DNA of 64,000 nt from Calycina herbarum (taxonomy: Eukaryota; Ascomycota; Leotiomycetes; Helotiales; Pezizellaceae). The stretch is taken from positions 372,001 to 436,000 of the forward strand of contig LLEY01000034.1 in the NCBI GenBank assembly GCA_001414485.1, written 5' to 3'. This document shows, one piece after another, positions 58,833 to 64,000 of the stretch. The position numbers were made by a program, and so were the translations under genes. Every line of letters begins with the position of its first letter. The stretch's first letter is position 1. Below the pieces are notes generated by a model. It was given only the letters and a program-made list of their open reading frames with translations. It was not told the DNA's origin and did not search any database.

Positions 58833-60692
58833 ACGTGGTTTATTAGAACCTAGCGTATATTAGAACCTGGCGTACTTTTCCTTAGTATTCAACTTTGAAT
58901 ATTAATAAATTAACTATAATATATTAAATTAAGTATAACTACTTAGAATCCGAAGAATTAGACATATCTATATCTATTTAACAAGTTCGTATATTATAAC
59001 TAGCTTTTCTATAAGTGCTATAACGCTGTCTAGACGATTGCCTCTCCTTCTTATTACCTCTCTCTATATATAAGTCGCGTCGTACTTGCTTATTAACGTC
59101 CTTTTAAGTTAAAAGATCTTAGACATCCTCTACTATAAGTGCCCCCTCTTAATATAAACGAGTCTTTTTAGCTCTACAGCGTTTGCTTAAGGCTTTATTC
59201 GCTGCTTGAAGAGTACGTACTTTAGTAGATAACAAGGTTATCTTATAGGCTATTCGCTCTATACCTTTTGCTAATATAGCAACTGTCTTAAATAGTGGAG
59301 TCGGCGAGCTCCTCTAGTGATAGACAATCTGTTTCTAAATAAGAGTCGATTATAAGAGCGCTTTAGTAGGGTTTAAGAGAGTCTAGGAGATCTAAGTATT
59401 AGAATTAGCAGTAGAGGGTCTTAGAGGAGTTAGAGTCTATAACCTTATATTAAGCTTTAAAAGTACTACTTATAGGTTAAAAGGCACTAGGCTAGCTCTA
59501 TAGAATCTAGCTTAAGCGTTCTAGACTGTTATTAATTCTTTATATACTGCTATAAAAGCTAAAAAGAACTCTACCTTTGTAATATAGTTAATATAAGCTT
59601 TAATAAACGTCTTAATCTACTAACTATACACCTACTTTAATATACTAAAGTATCTAATATTAAGTGGTTAGGTTATATAGGATAAGTAGAGAGGTAGTCT
59701 AAGAGTTATAATATTATATACTTTATAATACTCTTGAAATTCAGCTGATTTATAACTCTTATATCTATCTAATACTAGTATTCGATATAGACTCTTTATA
59801 CGACTAGTAGTATATTTATTAAAGTGTTTTAGCTATTCTAGACCTATCTCGTTGTTTATCTATCTATTACTTATTAGTTTAATAACCTAGTTATATAGGA
59901 GGCCGCTGTCTATATACTAATTCGTAAGATAATTCTTCTCTTAGACGACTAAAAATAGAGAGATATTCTAACCTTCGCTATTAATATAAGCAATTACTAT
60001 AGCCTATTCCTAATTACCTAGCTAAACTGCCTTACCTCTACTACGTTAATCTATATATATAACAACTATTATAGAGTAAATCATACCTATTATAAAGCCT
60101 GTTTCGTCGAAGTTATAGAAATCGTAATCTAAAACGCTATATTTTGCTCTTATATTTTATATAAGTCGGAACCACGTACTAATTAGGTTAAGATCTTCGT
60201 ATAAGGCCTTTTAGAAGTCGTAAACGCGATTAAAACACGTCTTTAACCCTAGTTATTATTATATAAATCGATATATCTAAAGCTTACTAATACGTTTCTC
60301 TCTCTACGATTTAAGAATATAATTTGCTATATCTTCTATACTAGCTAGCTAGGGTATAAACCCTCTAGAATCTAAGTTAAGTATGTTCTAAAGAATCACT
60401 TCCTTCTTAAGTTAAGTTAATTTAATATTTACTAGCCGTCGTTCTAAGAGGGGAAGTTAGCTGTTTATTCTATAGCGAAGGCTAGTTTTAGAGACTTTAT
60501 AGATTTTTATAGTAGTTCGACGACTAAGCTTTTTAGATGATTAAATAGTCTTAATAGCTAAGATAATTCAAGCTTCTTAAGTTTAAATTTCTATTAGTAG
60601 TTATTAAGATAACGTATATTAAAATAATAAAGTAGAGAAGATAGGAAAAGTACGCTAAGTCCTAATATACGCTAGGTTCTAATAAACCACGT
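58833..60692 (-). mobile_element. Pogo-like (Tc1/mariner) transposon copy 1
   Basis: 1,860 bp. The left end reads ACGTGGTTTATTAGAACCTA and the right end closes with AATAAACCACGT, the complement; TIRs are about 46 bp and reach GTACTTTTCC. TA duplicates sit at 58831-58832 and 60693-60694. The minus strand carries the degraded transposase. It has many stops; HTH/CENPB-like and DDE parts can be matched only through copy 2. It lies within the RT region of the gypsy element, so it inserted later. Confidence 0.85.
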
Positions 60693-61022
60693 TATAGAGA
60701 ATAGAAAGTTATATAAGAGAAGGTATTAAGAAGAGATATATTAGGAAATCTAAGTTACTAGTTACCTTAAATATACTTATTATTAAGAAAAAAGACAACC
60801 TAGATAGAAGAGTATATATTAATTACTAAGAGGTAAATTATACTATAGTTAAGAACGCTTATCTATTACTAGCTAGCTAATACTTATAAGATAAGTTAAG
60901 TAAGGTAGTATAATTTATAAAACTAGATTAATAAAACGCTTATAAACTTATATAAATAAAAGTCAGAGATAAATAAAAGATAGTATTCGTCTTACTATTA
61001 GGTCTTTATAAATATATAGTTA
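60693..61022 (+). mobile_element. Ty3/gypsy reverse-transcriptase segment between the two pogo copies
   Basis: The central RT text continues from the segment ending at 58832: LVTLNILIIKKKDNLDRRV matches the usual VKKKDGxLRxCVDYR block, with VKNAYLLL and FIKLD after it. It ends at GLYKYIV, directly before the MPFGLTNAP block. It therefore joins the flanking segments once the two pogo insertions are removed. Confidence 0.8.
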
Positions 61023-62882
61023 ACGTGGTTTATTAGGACCTAGTGTATATTAGAACCTGGTGTACTTTTCCTATCTTCTCTACTTTATTATTTTAATATA
61101 CGTTATCTTAACAACTACTAATAGAAATTTAAACTTAAGAAGCTTGAATTATCTTAGCTATTAAAGCTATCTAATCATCTAAAAAGCTTAGTTGTCGAGC
61201 TGTTATAAAAATCTATAAAGTCTCTAAAACTAGCCTTCGCTGTAGAATAAATAGCTAACTTCCTCTCCTAGAACGACGACTAGTAAATATTAAATTAACT
61301 TAACTTAAGAAGGAAGTGATTCTTTAGAATATACTTAACTTAGATTCTAAAGAGTTTATACCCTAGCTAGCTAGTATAGAAGATATAGTAAATTATATCC
61401 TTAAATCGTAGAGAGGGAAACACGTTAGTAAGCTTTAGGTATATCGATTTATATAATAATAACTAGAGTTAAAGACGTGTTTTAATCGCGTTTATAACTT
61501 CTAAAAGGCCTTATACGAAGATCCTAACCTAATTAGTATATAGTTCTAACTTATATAAAATATAAGAGCGAAATACAGCGTTTTAGATTACGATTTCTAT
61601 AACTTTAATAAAACAGGCTTTATAATAGGTATGATTTACCTTATAATAGTTGTTACATATGTAGATTAACGTAGTAGAGGTAAGGCAGTTTAGCTAGGTA
61701 ATCGGGAATAGACTATAGCAATTGCTTATATCAATAGCGAGGGTTAGAATATCCCTCTATTTTTAGTCGTCTAAGAGAAGAATCATCTTACGAATTAGTA
61801 TATAGATAGCAGCCTCCTATATAACTAGGTTATTAAACCGATAAGTAACAGATAAATAAATAATAAGACAGGTCTAGAATAGCTAAAACACTTTAATAAA
61901 CATACTACTAGTCGTATAAAGGGTCTATATCGAATGCTAGTGTTAGATAGACATAAGAGTTATAAATTAGCTGAATTTCAAGAGTATTATAAAGTATATA
62001 ATATTATAACTCTTAGACTACCTCCTTACTTATCCTATATAACCTAACTACTTAATATTAGATACTTTAGTATATTAAAGTAGGTATATAGTTAGCAAAT
62101 TAAGACGTTTATTAAAGCCTATATTAACTATATTATAAAGGTAGAGTTCTTTTTAGCTTTTATAGCAGTATATAAAGAATTAATAATAGTCTAGAACGCT
62201 TAAGCTAGATTCTATAGAGCTGGCCTAGTGCCTTTTAACCTATAAATAGTACTTTTAAAGCTTAATATAAGGTTATAGACTCTAACTCCTCTAAGACCCT
62301 CTACTACTAATTCTAATACTTAGATCTCCTAGACTCTCTCAAACCCTACTAAAGCGCTCTTATAATCGACTCTTATTTAGAAACGGATTATCTGTTACTA
62401 AGGAAGCTTACTAACTCTACTATTTAAGACAGTTACTACATTAGCAAAAGGTATAGAGCGAATAGCTTATAAGATAACCTTGTTATCTACTAAAGTACGT
62501 ACTCTTTAAGCAGCGAATAAAGCCTTAAGCAAACGCCGTAGAGCTAAAAAGACTCGTGTATATTAAGGGGAGGCACTTACAGTAGAGGATGTCTAAGATC
62601 TTTTAACTCAAAAGGACGTTAATAAGCAAGTACAACGCGACTTACGTATAGAGAGAGGTAATAAGAAGGAGAGGTAATCGTCTAGACAGCGTTATAGCAC
62701 TTATAGAAAAGCTAGTCATAATACACGAACTTATTAAATAGATATAGATATGTCTAATTCTTCGGATTCTAAGTAGTTATAGTTAATTTAACATATTATA
62801 GTTAATTTATTAATATTCAAAGTTAAATACTAAGGAAAAGTACGCCAGGTCCTAATATACGCTAGGTCCTAATAAACCACGT
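61023..62882 (+). mobile_element. Pogo-like (Tc1/mariner) transposon copy 2, inverted
   Basis: Also 1,860 bp, with ACGTGGTTTATTAGGACCTA at the left and the complement at the right, flanked by TA (61021-61022, 62883-62884). It is the same element as copy 1 in the opposite orientation. The plus strand shows pogo-type transposase relics: a psq/HTH-like start (SLKLAFAVE-type RRASIYKV region near 61190-61250) and LNLDSKEFIP near 61340, resembling WILDLDxRGFPP of fungal pogo transposases. No intact frame remains. Confidence 0.85.
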
Positions 62883-64000
62883 TATACTATTTAGACTATA
62901 TAATATACTAGCTATATATTAGAGATAAAATAATAATATTTTAAGAGATCTTCTAAGTGTAATAGTAATCTATTATCTAAATAATATTCTAATCTTCTTA
63001 GAGAAAGAAGAAGAATATAAGAGATATATAAGAGAAGTTCTATAATAACTACTTAAAGTAGATTCCTATCTTAAACTATTAAAATACAAGTTTAGAGTAA
63101 CTTAGACATTCTTTCTAAGATAAGTATTTAACTTAGAGAAAATAGAAATAGATCTAGTAAAGATCTAGAATATTCTAAACTAGAAGTTACTAGAGAATAT
63201 TAAGAATATATAGTCCTTTCTTAGATTTATAAACTTCTATTATCTATTTATTAAAGACTATATAAAGATTACTAAACTGATATTAGTACTAGTTAAAAAA
63301 GATATTAAATTTATTTAGAATAAACAGGCTAAGAAAGCTTTTTAGAGAATTAAGATAAGATTTATAGAGAAACCTATTTTATACGATTTTAATATAGATA
63401 AACCTAGTATAGTAGAGATAGACGTCTCGAATATAGTAGTCGGCGTAATCTATTTATAACTAAATAAAAAGAGAAAGCTTATACTTATTATATACTATTT
63501 AAAAATATTTAACCTAGTATAATAGAACTATAGTATCTTTGATAAAGAATTACTTACTATAGTATTAATCTTAGAATACTAGAGAATATACTTTTAAAGA
63601 GTAAAATATCTAGTTATAGTTTTATTTAATTATAAGAATTTAAGAACATTTACTATAACGAAAGAACTTATAATAAGACAACTAGTAAGATAGTCTAAGT
63701 ATAACAAAACTTAAACGAACTAAACAAAGATAACTAAGTCTCGAGTATTAGTATATAGGTAAGAAGTACAGATACGCTAAGTTGTTTATTTAGAAGTAAA
63801 CTCGTTACTTATATTAAAGATATTAAATAAGATAATAAGATTAATAACTAAAGTTAAGTACGAAGCTCTTATCTAATAGCAGACGTACTAGTCTTATATA
63901 GAACCTTCGTTCCTTTCTATATTACCTATATCGCTTGTATTACTTAGTAATATAAGCGATATATATTATATAATTCCTAATATTAATCTAATAGTAAGAT
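62883..64000 (+). mobile_element. Ty3/gypsy RT-RNase H segment, continues past the window
   Basis: RT continues with LFRLYNILAIY (a decayed MPFGLTNAPATF). YYLNNILIFLEKEEEYKRYI at about 62971 is where functional elements have the YLDD active site, here changed to YLNN. After that come FINFYYLFIKDYIKITKLI (the connection region), then VEIDVSNIVVGVIY (RNase H) and DKELLTIVLILEY. TTKELI appears just before 63680. The 3' part with integrase and LTR lies outside the window. Confidence 0.85.

Overview
The window looks like nuclear DNA of a filamentous ascomycete (Pezizomycotina). I lean to Leotiomycetes from the gene families, but that is an inference. The evidence is short (about 47-130 bp) GT-AG introns with CTRAC-type branch sites, an RNA-silencing RdRP, a 2EXR-domain gene, a fungal kinase ending in a membrane module, and AT-rich islands where transposons carry many G->A/C->T changes typical of repeat-induced point mutation (RIP).

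Layout. 1-5.0 kb: an RNA-dependent RNA polymerase gene on the minus strand. 5.0-6.9 kb: its upstream region, with a hAT-type MITE. 6.85-15.97 kb: the most unusual stretch, a degenerate tandem array of about eleven ~0.7-kb units. Each is built from an intron-like module, short palindromes and two conserved blocks. A small frameshifted gene and a cytochrome P450 fragment lie inside the array. 16.2-18.0 kb: a secreted GH5 glucanase with X2 and CBM46-like domains. 20.6-26.3 kb: four small genes (mucin-like membrane sensor, Cys-containing secreted protein, ubiquitin-like protein, small membrane protein) followed by nested MITEs. 27.2-29.8 kb: a disrupted 2EXR gene and nested inverted-repeat elements. 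30.4-33.4 kb: an amino-acid permease pseudogene. 34.1-40.4 kb: a very large kinase/propeller-like/membrane protein gene. 41.4-42.5 kb: a degraded TIR transposon.

43.2-46.5 kb: a DHDPS-family aldolase and an intact amino-acid permease, both on the plus strand. 47.0-49.4 kb: three damaged genes or fragments (YjlB-like cupin, Zn2Cys6 regulator with a MITE in its intron, flavin monooxygenase piece). 50.0-52.1 kb: mitochondrial delta-1-pyrroline-5-carboxylate dehydrogenase (7 exons). 53.7-55.9 kb: a 7-exon secreted modular protein. 56.2-64.0 kb: a RIP-degraded Ty3/gypsy retrotransposon split by two equal-length pogo-like elements in opposite orientation.

Most genes are independent and monocistronic. 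Functional themes are RNA silencing next to heavily mutated repeats, nitrogen and amino-acid use (permeases, P5CDH) and cell-wall or extracellular functions. Exon joins marked as phase-checked were worked out by hand so that all exons sum to an open frame. I ran no homology search, so family names rest on recognised motifs.
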